Assembly: GCA_021299695.1 (NCBI GenBank)
Contig: JAJTEK010000013.1
Coordinates: 46,589-100,128, forward strand
Reading direction: 5' to 3'
DNA: 53,540 nt
Source of the DNA: Pirellula sp.
Lineage (GTDB): Bacteria > Planctomycetota > Planctomycetia > Pirellulales > Pirellulaceae
Under the pieces are notes generated by a model. It was not told the DNA's origin. It saw nothing but the letters and a program-made list of their open reading frames with translations, and did no database searches. A program made the translations under genes and the position numbers. This document shows positions 35,488 to 45,167 of this stretch, piece by piece (the stretch's first letter is position 1; each line of letters opens with the position of its first letter).

Positions 35488-35526
35488 GGGGGAATCGCAC
35501 CCTCGACGCGGCGCTGCGATTCCCCC
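35488..35526. promoter_or_regulatory. 12-base perfect stem hairpin just upstream of the ceramidase fusion gene
   Basis: GGGGGAATCGCA (35488-35499) and TGCGATTCCCCC (35515-35526) are exact reverse complements separated by 15 bases. The right arm ends 31 bases before the ATG at 35558. As RNA it would be a very stable leader stem. It could reduce translation of the fusion gene, terminate read-through, or be a protein-binding dyad. The type of control is inferred; only the dyad is seen. Confidence 0.5.
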
Positions 35527-35557
35527 CCGCAGTCCCCGCCTATGAAACCTATCTGCT

Positions 35558-38500
35558 ATGAACAGCCTCGGATTTATCCAAGTTTTCGTGAGTTTCATCA
35601 AGGGCTTCGGCTCGCTCTTGTCCGGGTTTCTTTTTTTCAGACCGGGGCATCCAAAGGCCATTGCCCCGGCCCTGACGCTCGCTGTGCTTGCGAGCACTCC
35701 GAGCCTTGGATGGCCCCAATTCGATGGAAAATCGGACGAGTCGCAATCAGCCGATCCACAACCGGGAATCCGACTTTTGGCTGGAGCTTACGCAAGAAAT
35801 ATCGATCCTGAATCGTTTCCGGTCTGGGTAAGTGGCGGAATTGTCGCAGGAAAGTCCGAGCGTATCGTCGACTCGCTGTTTGCTCGAGCTCTGGTCATCG
35901 AACAAGAGATCCCGGGAACCGACCATAAAGCAATTGCCGTCTGTGTCGTCGATAGTTTGGGCGTGCCCGGCTGGATTGTCGAACAAGCCAAAGCGATCGT
36001 CGCTAGGGAAACTCCACTCGGGCCCCATCAGGTGCTCATCAGCGCCACCCACTCGCATTCCGCACCGGCTCTTATGGGGGCCCATGGGACACCTGCCCAA
36101 GACGACTACGCTGAGAAAATGCCGGTTTGGATCGCCGAATCGATCATAGAAGCGTATCGCAAAAGAATTCCAGCAAAAATTGGTAGTGGCGTTTCGAATG
36201 CAGATCGCTTTATCTACTGCCGACGCTGGTTCATGGAACCAGGGCACGCCGGTGGGGTACTTTTCAGTGGCCGAGAGACGAATCTCGTGGCGATGAATCC
36301 CGGTCACGACTCCCCTTACAAGATCCGACAGACGGCTGAGGTCGACCGAACGATCCCCATCCTTTCGGTACAAACCCAAAACGGCAAACCGCTTGCTCTC
36401 TTGGCTTCTTTCTCGACACATTACGCAGGTGCACCAGCTTTATCTTCCGATTACTTCGGGGTGGTCACCAAGGAACTTGCTCAACAACTTCGCCCCGATA
36501 ATCCGTCCGCCTTTGTCGGCATTATGGCCAATGCCACCAGCGGCGACGCCAACTGCATCGACTTTGCCAGACCGGCCAAAGCCTTCGATTACCGAGAAGT
36601 CGGCTCGTATGTCGCCGCCCGGATCCTGAACGCTTTGCCATCGATCGAACACGAGGATCACTCCGTGCTCGAAGGAAGACTCGAGGTCCTCTCTGCGAAG
36701 GTTCGTCTTGCCGATCCAGACGAACTGGCGCAGGCGACGTCCTATGTCGAATCGAAACTCGCCGATCGGCTGCCGAGCAACATCGAGGAGAACTATGCCC
36801 GCGAAACCGTGCTACTTGCGAAGATGCCTCCGACCCGCCAGGTTCCACTCCAGGCGCTACGCGTCGGGGATATGGCGATCGTCGGCTATCCAACCGAGAC
36901 CTACAACGCTACAGGACTTGCTGTACGCGCAGCGAGCCCGTTTCGAGTGACGCTCAACATCGGCCTTGCCAATGATCTGCTTGGTTATTTACCCCCAGCC
37001 GATCAATTCCTACTCGGTGGCTATACCACCTGGAGGGCCAGAACGAGTTGCCTCGAAGAAGCGACCGAAGCCCGCGTCGTCGGAACCCTTTCCTCTTTGG
37101 TCCGTCAGTTAAGCGAACCGAAACAAAATAGCCCGGGCGAACAACCCCTCGGCATCGAAAAATCTGTGCAACCTGAACCGCCAGGGCCCAAGCCGGTCGT
37201 TTTGCATCATGGACCTGATTCAGCCGTTAGCCCAGAGAATTCTCTGAATCACTTTGAACTTCTCGCGCACCAGCGGATCGAATTGGCCGCCTTCGAACCG
37301 AATGTGATCGACCCGGTTGCCATCCGATTCGATGACGCTGGCAAACTATGGGTAGTCGAAATGAGCGATTACCCGACGAACCAAACGACCGAAGGCCTTG
37401 GGCGGATCCGGGTCCTTACGGATGAAAATCTCGACGGACGCTACGATAGGGCCACGGTTTTTGCCCGAGGCCTTTTGTTTCCAACCGGCTTGCAATTGCA
37501 CCGTGACGGGGCATTGGTAAGCGTTGGCGGTCAATTGCTTTTTCTACGAGACACTGACCGCGATGGCACAGCGGATCGGACCGAAGAATGGATCGAAGGT
37601 TTCGCCGTCGAGAATCCGCAGTTGCGATTCAACGATCCGGATTTCGGAATCGACGGTGCACTCTATTTGGCCAACGGGCTACGAAGCTCGAAGATCTCGC
37701 ACCGAGGTTCAACGTCGCCTGATGCGACCGGGAACAAAGGAACTCTTTCGATCTCCAATAGCGACCTACGCTGGGATTGGATTGGCCAGTCAGGGCGCGC
37801 TATAGGCGGGCCATCTCAATTCGGAATGAGCTGGGATCGTTTTGGAAACAGGTACTTCTGCAGCAACCGAAATCCCTGTGATTCTGTCGTCATCGAACCC
37901 AGCCAAGCGGCCCTGAGTCCACTGGCCGGTCTGGCTCCCATGACAACTCCCGTTCTCCCACCCGGAGAGAAATCCACCGTGCGACCCTTGGTCTCGGCTT
38001 GGACCACCTCCAACCTTCATGCGGGTCAGTTTACGGCCGCTTGCGGCGTCTTGATCAGCCACAGCACGCACCTACCGGGCGCTTCTCTAGGCAACGCACT
38101 TACGTGCGAACCGACCGGAAGCCTTGTTCACCGTGTCGGGATCGGAAGAGTCTCCGGCCGATCGGTTCCCGAGGAACCCCAGCGCGATTCGGAGTGGCTC
38201 GCCAGTCGCGATCCTTGGTTCCGTCCCGTGAACCTCGAGGAAGGCCCCGACGCAGGAATCTATATCGTCGATATGCATCGTGCGGTGATCGAGCATCCAG
38301 ATTGGGTTCCCGAGGAACTCAAGAAACGTACCGATGAGCGCTGGGGTGACGATTGCGGACGGATCTACCGTGTCGTCAGTCGCAACGCTCCGACTGTCGA
38401 TCCGATCTTCCTGGATTTGCATCAACGCCCTCTATCGACAAGGGATACGAGCGAACTTTGCTCCCTGTTGGATCACCCCAGAGCATGGATGCAGCAGACG

Positions 38501-40297
38501 GCAGCTAGACTCCTTTTCGAACGCGTCGCACAAGGAAACACAACGGAAAGGGCAACGATTCACCATGCCCTTCTCGAGCATGTGCATAGGTTAGCATTTC
38601 AACCGAGCAACCCCACAGGGATACTCAGAGCCTTCTATCTGCTACATGCTTCTGAAGTCACTGCGCCGCAATCTTCAACCTCTCCCGACCCTGATTGCAA
38701 AGGTTGGCGCGCTTTGCTAGAGACCCGTTTGATAGACTCGAAAGACTTCTCGCATCGCGAGCCTGCCCTCCGCGCTGCGTTTTGGCGCCTGGCAAGCCAA
38801 ACCAATACGCTATCCGAAGCGATCCTCCGTAAGACACCCATGGTTCTTCGAGACGCCCACCAAGAAGAAGCAACCCAATGTGCTTGGTATCTCGCGGACC
38901 TGTTTGCCAAACATCCGACGATCCCTACCTGGGATCCTTCTTACCAAAAGGAACTGCTCGATGCGGCGATCGCAAAATCGATCGACCTTGCAGATGATCC
39001 TTACTGGCTCATGGCCATCAGCTCCGTATACCGCTCCGAACCAGAGCTTTTTGCGTTGCCTTGGATCGAACAAGCTGCACGAGCACTGGACGAAAAAAAG
39101 ATGATCCGAACGTTTTCAACCACCGCTTTTGAAACCTTGGTCGCGAAGGTCGCGGCACCGGAAAACCCTCGTTGGATCACGGCTCGCGATACCTGGACTG
39201 CACTTGCACTCCAAAGGCTCGAGTCTGGGCCACCCCAAGACGAAACGCAACGCCGAGTGATCTTCGAACCACAGATCATCCTTCAATTAGCCGTTGCACG
39301 AGGGATCGCGAAATCCACTGATTCCCCCTGGTTGGCCACTCAGAGTTCTCTTTGGACCGCTTGGGCCAACTCCCTTTCAAATCCGCAGTTCTCTCCAAAT
39401 ATCCATTCAGCTATCGCAGAACTTCTAGCCATGCCAATCGCACCCGAGCAATCCCGCACGTGCAAGACGGCACTGCGCATGGCGCTCGAGCGTTGCGAGG
39501 ATCCAGACCTTCGTCGAAAGTACCTTGCAGCCTGGTCTAAACACACCGATGAGCCGGAGCTCGACGTGAAAACGAGTATCGACTGGATCTTAGAAAACTT
39601 TGACGGCGAAACTCCAGCGATGCGCTCGGTGATGTTCCAAGCGATCCGAAGTAGACCCGATCGGCTTGCCAAATGGCTCGATGCGATCGATCGCCAAGAG
39701 ATCTCCAGCACAGGACTCGATGCGAGTCAAATCCAATCGCTGACGCAAATCACTGGAGAGCTGCAACCGAGAGTTGCTAAGTGGCTCTCAGGCCGAGTCC
39801 AACCCGACCGGCAGAAGGTCATTGATCGCTACACAGATTGCCTGAGCCTTGAGGTGAACCTAGAGCGAGGCAAGCAACATTTCATCCAGCATTGCTCGGC
39901 CTGCCACCGAATAGACGGACTGGGCGTAGGAATCGGTCCAGATATATCCGACTCTCGCACCCAAACTTCGGCGCAGTTGCTTGTTTCAATCTTGGATCCA
40001 AATCGTGCGATCGACAACAACTACTATCGCGTGAGAGTCCAATTGAACGAAGGAACGATCCACGACGGAATCGTCGTCGAGGAATCTTCGGAACACTTGA
40101 TCCTGAAGAATCAACATTCCGACCGCCTTGTGCTCAACAAAACCCAAATCGAGGCAATAAAATCCAGCGGAGTGTCGCTGATGCCCGAAGGCATCGAGGC
40201 CCAGTTGGACCAACAAGCCCTCGCGGATTTGATCGGATACGTCAAAAACTGGCGCTATGTCGGGGGCGAGTCTCCAGCTTTGCAAAAATCACGTTAG
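35558..40297 (+). CDS. Neutral-ceramidase-like / PVC-type dehydrogenase / cytochrome c fusion protein
   Basis: A 1579-residue exported protein. After a hydrophobic N-terminus (about 1-52), residues 70-525 match the neutral/alkaline ceramidase N-terminal fold, with the metal site block ISATHSHSAPALMG (His165, His167) and SFSTHYAGAPALSSDYFG. From about 563 to 935 a six-bladed propeller of the PVC-type membrane-bound dehydrogenase family follows: DPVAIRFDDAGKLWVVEM, LHRDGALVSVGGQLLFLRD, QFGMSWDRFGNRYFCSN and GPDAGIYIVDMHRAVIEHP. A HEAT-like helical region (about 935-1430) leads to a cytochrome c with CSACH at 1446-1450 and the Planctomycete-type heme-binding C-terminus. It lies 8 bases before a second ceramidase-like gene. 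A hydrolase fused to a redox module is unusual. Domain limits are approximate. Confidence 0.85.
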   Translation: MNSLGFIQVFVSFIKGFGSLLSGFLFFRPGHPKAIAPALTLAVLASTPSLGWPQFDGKSDESQSADPQPGIRLLAGAYARNIDPESFPVWVSGGIVAGKSERIVDSLFARALVIEQEIPGTDHKAIAVCVVDSLGVPGWIVEQAKAIVARETPLGPHQVLISATHSHSAPALMGAHGTPAQDDYAEKMPVWIAESIIEAYRKRIPAKIGSGVSNADRFIYCRRWFMEPGHAGGVLFSGRETNLVAMNPGHDSPYKIRQTAEVDRTIPILSVQTQNGKPLALLASFSTHYAGAPALSSDYFGVVTKELAQQLRPDNPSAFVGIMANATSGDANCIDFARPAKAFDYREVGSYVAARILNALPSIEHEDHSVLEGRLEVLSAKVRLADPDELAQATSYVESKLADRLPSNIEENYARETVLLAKMPPTRQVPLQALRVGDMAIVGYPTETYNATGLAVRAASPFRVTLNIGLANDLLGYLPPADQFLLGGYTTWRARTSCLEEATEARVVGTLSSLVRQLSEPKQNSPGEQPLGIEKSVQPEPPGPKPVVLHHGPDSAVSPENSLNHFELLAHQRIELAAFEPNVIDPVAIRFDDAGKLWVVEMSDYPTNQTTEGLGRIRVLTDENLDGRYDRATVFARGLLFPTGLQLHRDGALVSVGGQLLFLRDTDRDGTADRTEEWIEGFAVENPQLRFNDPDFGIDGALYLANGLRSSKISHRGSTSPDATGNKGTLSISNSDLRWDWIGQSGRAIGGPSQFGMSWDRFGNRYFCSNRNPCDSVVIEPSQAALSPLAGLAPMTTPVLPPGEKSTVRPLVSAWTTSNLHAGQFTAACGVLISHSTHLPGASLGNALTCEPTGSLVHRVGIGRVSGRSVPEEPQRDSEWLASRDPWFRPVNLEEGPDAGIYIVDMHRAVIEHPDWVPEELKKRTDERWGDDCGRIYRVVSRNAPTVDPIFLDLHQRPLSTRDTSELCSLLDHPRAWMQQTAARLLFERVAQGNTTERATIHHALLEHVHRLAFQPSNPTGILRAFYLLHASEVTAPQSSTSPDPDCKGWRALLETRLIDSKDFSHREPALRAAFWRLASQTNTLSEAILRKTPMVLRDAHQEEATQCAWYLADLFAKHPTIPTWDPSYQKELLDAAIAKSIDLADDPYWLMAISSVYRSEPELFALPWIEQAARALDEKKMIRTFSTTAFETLVAKVAAPENPRWITARDTWTALALQRLESGPPQDETQRRVIFEPQIILQLAVARGIAKSTDSPWLATQSSLWTAWANSLSNPQFSPNIHSAIAELLAMPIAPEQSRTCKTALRMALERCEDPDLRRKYLAAWSKHTDEPELDVKTSIDWILENFDGETPAMRSVMFQAIRSRPDRLAKWLDAIDRQEISSTGLDASQIQSLTQITGELQPRVAKWLSGRVQPDRQKVIDRYTDCLSLEVNLERGKQHFIQHCSACHRIDGLGVGIGPDISDSRTQTSAQLLVSILDPNRAIDNNYYRVRVQLNEGTIHDGIVVEESSEHLILKNQHSDRLVLNKTQIEAIKSSGVSLMPEGIEAQLDQQALADLIGYVKNWRYVGGESPALQKSR

Positions 40298-40305
40298 GCA
40301 CTCCG

Positions 40306-41703
40306 ATGCAACTTTTCGAACACATCGTATGTAGATTCGCTGTATGGACGCTGATCCTCTACTCGATAGCAGGCGGCCAAGTCGTCGCCCAGGAAGTTGA
40401 ACCCAAACTCGGACACTTTATGATCGACGCGACGATCCCGCTTGGACATCGTTGCATGGGAATCCTCCCGACAAAATCGCAATCGATCAGCGATGGATTG
40501 GAATTGCACGGATTTGTCCTCTTGGGACAGGAACCACCCATCGTCGTCGTGGCGATCGATTGGTGCGAGATCCGAAATCAATCGTACGACGAATGGCAAC
40601 TGAGATTGGCCAAGGTTGCTAAAACTCTACCCGAACGCGTGCTCGTGAGTTCTCTCCACCAGCACGATGCTCCAGTGATCGACTCGGGTGCCCAGGACTT
40701 GCTCGATCAGGTCGGGTTGCAAAACGAACTCTACGACCGCTCTTTTCACGAGGAAGTCCTCTCGCGAGCCGAGCAGGCCTTGTCTGAGGCAATCGAAGAT
40801 GCTCGACCGGTCACCCACATCGGATACGCCGAGTCCGTCGTGAGCGACGTCGCTTCGAATCGACGAATCGTCGATGGCTCGGGAAATGTCAACTTTTCCC
40901 GAGGAAGTAGCAGCGGTCGGGATCCGATTTTCCGACAGGCCCCCGTAGGCCTGATCGATCCGATGATGCGCACCATTTCCTTTTGGAGTCAGAATCGGTG
41001 TTTGGTCGAGTACCACGCGTACGCGACCCATCCGATGAGTTACTACGGACGGGGCGAAGTTACCTCGGATTTCGTCGGACTGGCTCGCAAGCGACTTGCT
41101 CGACTCGACCGATCGATCCATCCGATCTATGCCTCTGGATGCAGCGGGGATGTGACGGCAGGCAAATTTAATGACGGCTCGGTAGAAGCTCGCGAGGATC
41201 TGACCCGAAAGATCTACGATGCGATGCTTGCGAATCGCAAAGGGGTCAAAAAGGAACCTGTACCCAAGACGTGGGGCTTTCGAAACCTCCCGCTGGAACT
41301 TTCCTATTCGCACGCCGCGCCGTTGCAAAAGGAAGCCATGGAGCGAGTCCTCCAGGACCGTTCAATGACGGTCGAAAAGAGGATTTTAGCGGCCATGGGC
41401 CTGTCTTCCTGGGACAGAGTCCAAATTCGAAAACAGAGCATCGGTATGCCAAGCATCGATTTTGGCATCGCTCGAATGGTACTTTTTCCAGGGGAAAGCT
41501 TTGTGGGATACCAGCCAATCGCTCAAAGCTTCAGCGGATCTGTGCCGGTGCTACCGGTTGGATATGGAGAATGCTGGACAGGTTATGTTCCGACCGATGC
41601 GGCATTCAAAGACGGCTTTGAGGAGTCTTGGTTATGGGTAGCCCCGGGGGCTCAAGAGCGAATCGAGCGGGTTTTGAAAGACCTGCTCGCTCCGTCGCCA
41701 TGA
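40306..41703 (+). CDS. Neutral/alkaline ceramidase-like exported protein
   Basis: About 465 residues, starting at the ATG at 40306 just after the fusion gene. The N-terminus HIVCRFAVWTLILYSIAGG is a signal peptide ending near AQEV. The body shows the ceramidase-like pattern: IPLGHRCMGILP, VVVAIDWCEIR, the metal-binding block VSSLHQHDAPVIDSG, EYHAYATHPMSYYGRG and PIYASGCSGDVTAGKFND, with FPGESFVGYQP near the C-terminus. Family enzymes hydrolyse N-acyl sphingosine outside the cytoplasm using zinc, but many planctomycete members have untested substrates. The open frame extends upstream to 39892 inside the previous gene and is not used. The close tandem with the fusion suggests a joint role. Confidence 0.85.
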   Translation: MQLFEHIVCRFAVWTLILYSIAGGQVVAQEVEPKLGHFMIDATIPLGHRCMGILPTKSQSISDGLELHGFVLLGQEPPIVVVAIDWCEIRNQSYDEWQLRLAKVAKTLPERVLVSSLHQHDAPVIDSGAQDLLDQVGLQNELYDRSFHEEVLSRAEQALSEAIEDARPVTHIGYAESVVSDVASNRRIVDGSGNVNFSRGSSSGRDPIFRQAPVGLIDPMMRTISFWSQNRCLVEYHAYATHPMSYYGRGEVTSDFVGLARKRLARLDRSIHPIYASGCSGDVTAGKFNDGSVEAREDLTRKIYDAMLANRKGVKKEPVPKTWGFRNLPLELSYSHAAPLQKEAMERVLQDRSMTVEKRILAAMGLSSWDRVQIRKQSIGMPSIDFGIARMVLFPGESFVGYQPIAQSFSGSVPVLPVGYGECWTGYVPTDAAFKDGFEESWLWVAPGAQERIERVLKDLLAPSP

Positions 41704-41729
41704 GCACCTAACTGCCATCGAATCGGCGA

Positions 41730-43169
41730 TCAAACTGCGTCTTGATGGACGACCGTGACTACGGCTTGGCTTACTTTTCCGTCGGGTGTTCGCAGGGTAT
41801 AAGCGAATTGATCACCTGACCTGACGTTGTAGGCCCCTAAGAAACCCGGTGTGTAGACAATTTTGCGGGTCACAGGGTCCCACTCGACGGTCGCATCGGA
41901 ATGAGCCCAAGGAGTGATCTCAACGGTGATGTCTCGGGGTTTGGTGGCGAACGCTTTCAAATCGTCGTTAGCCAAAATATCCAGCAACGCTGGGGTTGTC
42001 CGGCTGACCGAAGCGAAGTAATCGTCGACAGCAACAGGATCCACGGCGTTGGACTGCTTGGTGGTCTTCACAAGCGTCGAGGCATGCACCGAGCCATAGT
42101 TGACTCCGATACTGCTGTAGAGGAACGCAGAGCCGTTGAGTCGAATGCCGGTTTGCGAGGAGTACCCGTCGGCGGGCTTAAAGTAGAGGTTCGCGAGGAT
42201 TCGGTTGACGTCGGCCATATCGCCGAACATCCATAAGCCGTTGGCTGCGGGATAAACTCCCAGTTCGCTCGAGTTACGCGAAAGAAGCTCTCCTACGAAT
42301 CGCTGGCCCACCGAGAAGCCCTCTGTAAACTCCCACCAGAGGTAAACTCCTGCCTTGGCACCGGCAAAACCAGAATAGTCGATCTGGATCAATGGGGAGA
42401 AATTCGCACCCCGGAAATTGAGTTCTTGCCCTGCGGAGCCTTCAACGCTCTCTGGCATAAGCAACTCGAAACGGACAGTTTCATCCACCGTAACTTCGTA
42501 CTTGATCGCAGCAAAAGCCGTCGACCGACGCCCATCGCTCGATTCGATCATGTACAGGAAACGGTCGTAGTTGGCACTCGATTCGTTCGGGGTGTATACC
42601 ACTACCATCTTGTCAGGGTCGCTCGTCGATGCTCGAACAGCGACAGTTCCTGTTCCAGGCATTCCTAGGTCGACGATCCTAAGACCTTCCCCGATATCAT
42701 TCATGAGGACATCGATCTCGATCTGCGGCTTCTGTGGAGCATCGGCTGCCACATAGACGAGTTCTGTATCGTCGACCGCCGTCACCTCACTTTGAGTGTC
42801 TTCGCCTGATCCACCTCGGGGAAAAAGCGATGGCATGTAAGCAATAAATCCCTCGTTGATCGTGTCGATGACCACCAACGCGTCGATCGGGCTGACGGAA
42901 CCGTCGTTGTTGGTATCGGCCATCATCGACACGCTAAAATCCATGCCCCGGTCCGAACGATTCAATTCATCGATAACCGCCAGTGCATCGATGGGCGAAG
43001 CAAAACCGTCCATGTTGACATCCGACGGATTCAACCAATTGTGACGGGCCTCGATGAACCCATCGACGGCCATCAAGGCCCTCGACTCAAGTCGCTCTAA
43101 AACCAAACGCCGTCGGAGAGTGTGCTTACCTGAATTTTTCTTCGATGTGCTGGGCATAAATGACTCCAT
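41730..43169 (-). CDS. Secreted dockerin-repeat and cadherin-like domain protein
   Basis: A 479-residue protein with the planctomycete N-terminus RRRLVLERLESRALMA, found on many large cell-surface or secreted proteins. Two dockerin type I calcium loops follow: DVNMDGFASPIDALAVIDELN and DTNNDGSVSPIDALVVIDTIN. The rest contains two bacterial Ig/cadherin-like tandem units, each introduced by a VDD motif (AVDDTELVY, VDPVAVDDYF) and ending in tapered beta strands (VVYTPNESSANYDRFLYMIE; IVYTPGFLGAYNV). There is no C-terminal sorting tag or TM. It may act in protein-protein attachment outside a cellulosome. A second ATG at 43157 is an alternative start. The 235-base upstream gap holds no gene. Confidence 0.85.
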   Translation of the reverse strand: MESFMPSTSKKNSGKHTLRRRLVLERLESRALMAVDGFIEARHNWLNPSDVNMDGFASPIDALAVIDELNRSDRGMDFSVSMMADTNNDGSVSPIDALVVIDTINEGFIAYMPSLFPRGGSGEDTQSEVTAVDDTELVYVAADAPQKPQIEIDVLMNDIGEGLRIVDLGMPGTGTVAVRASTSDPDKMVVVYTPNESSANYDRFLYMIESSDGRRSTAFAAIKYEVTVDETVRFELLMPESVEGSAGQELNFRGANFSPLIQIDYSGFAGAKAGVYLWWEFTEGFSVGQRFVGELLSRNSSELGVYPAANGLWMFGDMADVNRILANLYFKPADGYSSQTGIRLNGSAFLYSSIGVNYGSVHASTLVKTTKQSNAVDPVAVDDYFASVSRTTPALLDILANDDLKAFATKPRDITVEITPWAHSDATVEWDPVTRKIVYTPGFLGAYNVRSGDQFAYTLRTPDGKVSQAVVTVVHQDAV

Positions 43170-43404
43170 AAACTCCGTGCAAGGTCACAATCGCTCATAT
43201 GTTAGCACAGTGTCAACTGGAAAATTACAAAATACTTAGATTTCGAGAGTTCGAAAAGACTCATCCCGATGATCGAACGCATTTTGGGCAGATGCCGTGG
43301 CAAGGACCGGGCAAGTGAGTCCCATGGCTCTTTCATTTGACGAGTCTCCTGCCGAGCATGCCCGGCGGAGGCAGAACCAAGCCGCTAGCGGTAATCCTTG
43401 AAAG

Positions 43405-45132
43405 TTAGAAGATATCCGGCTCTTTTCCATAATCGCCACCTTCGAGAAAATCGAAATCGCAGCCCCGGTCGGCTTGCGTCACATGCTTGGTATAGAGCCA
43501 GGTATAGCCTCGGGAGGCATGCTCAGGGGCCGGGCTCCATTGCGATCTGCGTTCGGCGAGAATTTCGTCGGATACCAGAAGCGAAATACGTCGTGCTGGA
43601 ACGTCCAGTTCGATGATGTCGCCGGATTGCACCCAGGCCAGGGGGCCGCCCAAACGGGACTCTGGAGAGACGTGGAGGACGCAGGTTCCGTAGCTCGTTC
43701 CGCTCATCCGAGCATCGGAGATTCGAACCATATCGCGCACCCCAGTTTTGAGCAGTTTCTCTGGAATCGGAAGCATCCCCCATTCGGGGAATCCCGGAGC
43801 GCCAAGTGGACCGGCATCTTTGAGGACCAGGACCGAATCGGCAGTGACGGGCAAATCAGGGTCGTGAATCCGTTTTTTCAGATCCGGATAGTTTTCGAAA
43901 ACAACTGCTGGACCTCGGTGTTGAAGCAGCCGCGCCGTTGAGGCCGAAGCTTTGATCACACAACCATTAGGCGCCAAATTTCCCCGCAATACGCAGGTCC
44001 CTCCTTGTTCGACGATCGGGTTGCTCGGCGTGCGAATCACGTCGGGGTCAATCACTTGCGCTTGGGCAATCGAGTCGGCCAGAGTCCGACCATCGACGAA
44101 CTTTGCCGACGTATCGAGCAGCTCTTGCAATCCGCTCCAGAGCGCTCGCAAACCACCGGCCCTATGAAAATCCTCCATCAAGTGCTTGCCGCTCGGGCGA
44201 ATATTCGCAAGGACTGGAACCTGCCTGGACCAAGCATCGAAATCATCCAAGGAGACTTTGAGGCCAGCTCGGCCGGCCATAGCAATCAGATGAACGATGG
44301 CGTTGGTCGACCCGCCGATAGCCAGTTGGGTGATCATGGCATTGACAAATGAGCCGGCCGATAGCAACCGCGAGGGCTTCCGGTCGGACCAGGCTAGTTC
44401 GACGGCGAGTCGACCGGTAGCGACGGCCATTCGTGAATGTTCGGCAACGACGGCCGGGATGGAGCTCGCTCCCGGCAGTGTCAACCCGAGGGCTTCGGCG
44501 ATACAAGCCATGGTCGAGGCGGTGCCCATGGTCATGCAAGTTCCCGCCGAGCGGGCGATGCAGTTCTCGATTTCTTTCCATTCACCGTCGCACAGGTTCC
44601 CTGCGCATCGCTCTGCCCAGTACTTCCACGCGTCGGTACCGCTACCCAAGGTGGTATCGCGCCAATGGGCATTGAGCATCGGACCGGCGGGAAGAAAAAC
44701 GCTCGGGATATCGGCGCTGATAGCGCCCATGAGCATCGCCGGAACCGTCTTATCGCACCCCCCCATCAGCACGGCAGCATCGATGGGGTGGCATCGCAGG
44801 ACCTCTTCGGTCTCCATCGCCAAGAGATTGCGATAGAGCATGGTGGTGGGTTTCATGAGCATTTCGCCTAGGCTCATGACAGGGATTTCCACTGGAAATC
44901 CTCCAGCTTGGAGGACCCCGCGTTTGACCTCTTGAACCCGTTCGCGGAAATGCGAATGGCAGGTGTTCATCTCGCTCCAGGTATTGAGCACACCGACAAT
45001 CGGTTTGTTCTCGTAGTCTTGATCGTCGAGCCCCATGCCTTTGAATCGCGATCGGTGTCCGAAGCTTCGCAGATCATCGGGTCCAAACCAGCGATGAGAA
45101 CGGAGTCTACTTGGGTCATTCGGTGAGTTCAT
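43405..45132 (-). CDS. IlvD/Edd-family sugar-acid dehydratase, L-arabonate dehydratase-like
   Basis: A 575-residue iron-sulfur dehydratase removing water from a sugar acid to give a 2-keto-3-deoxy acid. The RWFGPDDLRSFGHRSR start, GVLNTWSEMNTCHSHFRE and MGGCDKTVPAMLMG identify the family. SRSAGTCMTMGTASTMACIAEA and GGSTNAIVHLIAMAGR, plus the late blocks RISDARMSGTSYGTCVLH and YTWLYTKHVTQADRGCDFDFLEG, place it nearest to L-arabonate/D-xylonate-type dehydratases, not branched-chain dihydroxyacid dehydratase. The three Cys for the cluster are in NTCHS, GGCDK and GTCMT. It is on its own here with no sugar dehydrogenase or aldolase beside it. It precedes upp on the strand's 5' side with a 35-base gap. 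Confidence 0.88.
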   Translation of the reverse strand: MNSPNDPSRLRSHRWFGPDDLRSFGHRSRFKGMGLDDQDYENKPIVGVLNTWSEMNTCHSHFRERVQEVKRGVLQAGGFPVEIPVMSLGEMLMKPTTMLYRNLLAMETEEVLRCHPIDAAVLMGGCDKTVPAMLMGAISADIPSVFLPAGPMLNAHWRDTTLGSGTDAWKYWAERCAGNLCDGEWKEIENCIARSAGTCMTMGTASTMACIAEALGLTLPGASSIPAVVAEHSRMAVATGRLAVELAWSDRKPSRLLSAGSFVNAMITQLAIGGSTNAIVHLIAMAGRAGLKVSLDDFDAWSRQVPVLANIRPSGKHLMEDFHRAGGLRALWSGLQELLDTSAKFVDGRTLADSIAQAQVIDPDVIRTPSNPIVEQGGTCVLRGNLAPNGCVIKASASTARLLQHRGPAVVFENYPDLKKRIHDPDLPVTADSVLVLKDAGPLGAPGFPEWGMLPIPEKLLKTGVRDMVRISDARMSGTSYGTCVLHVSPESRLGGPLAWVQSGDIIELDVPARRISLLVSDEILAERRSQWSPAPEHASRGYTWLYTKHVTQADRGCDFDFLEGGDYGKEPDIF

Positions 45133-45167
45133 ATTTGGATATGGGTCGCTGCGTTGGATTCTTAGTT

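Noticed and set aside
39892-40305. Upstream extension of the second ceramidase-like frame
   Set aside because: It runs through the cytochrome part of the previous gene in another frame; the signal peptide starts at 40306.
43405-45132. Branched-chain dihydroxyacid dehydratase IlvD
   Set aside because: The start RWFGPDDLRSFGHRSR and the C-terminal YTWLYTKHV block fit sugar-acid dehydratases better, and no branched-chain amino acid gene is nearby.
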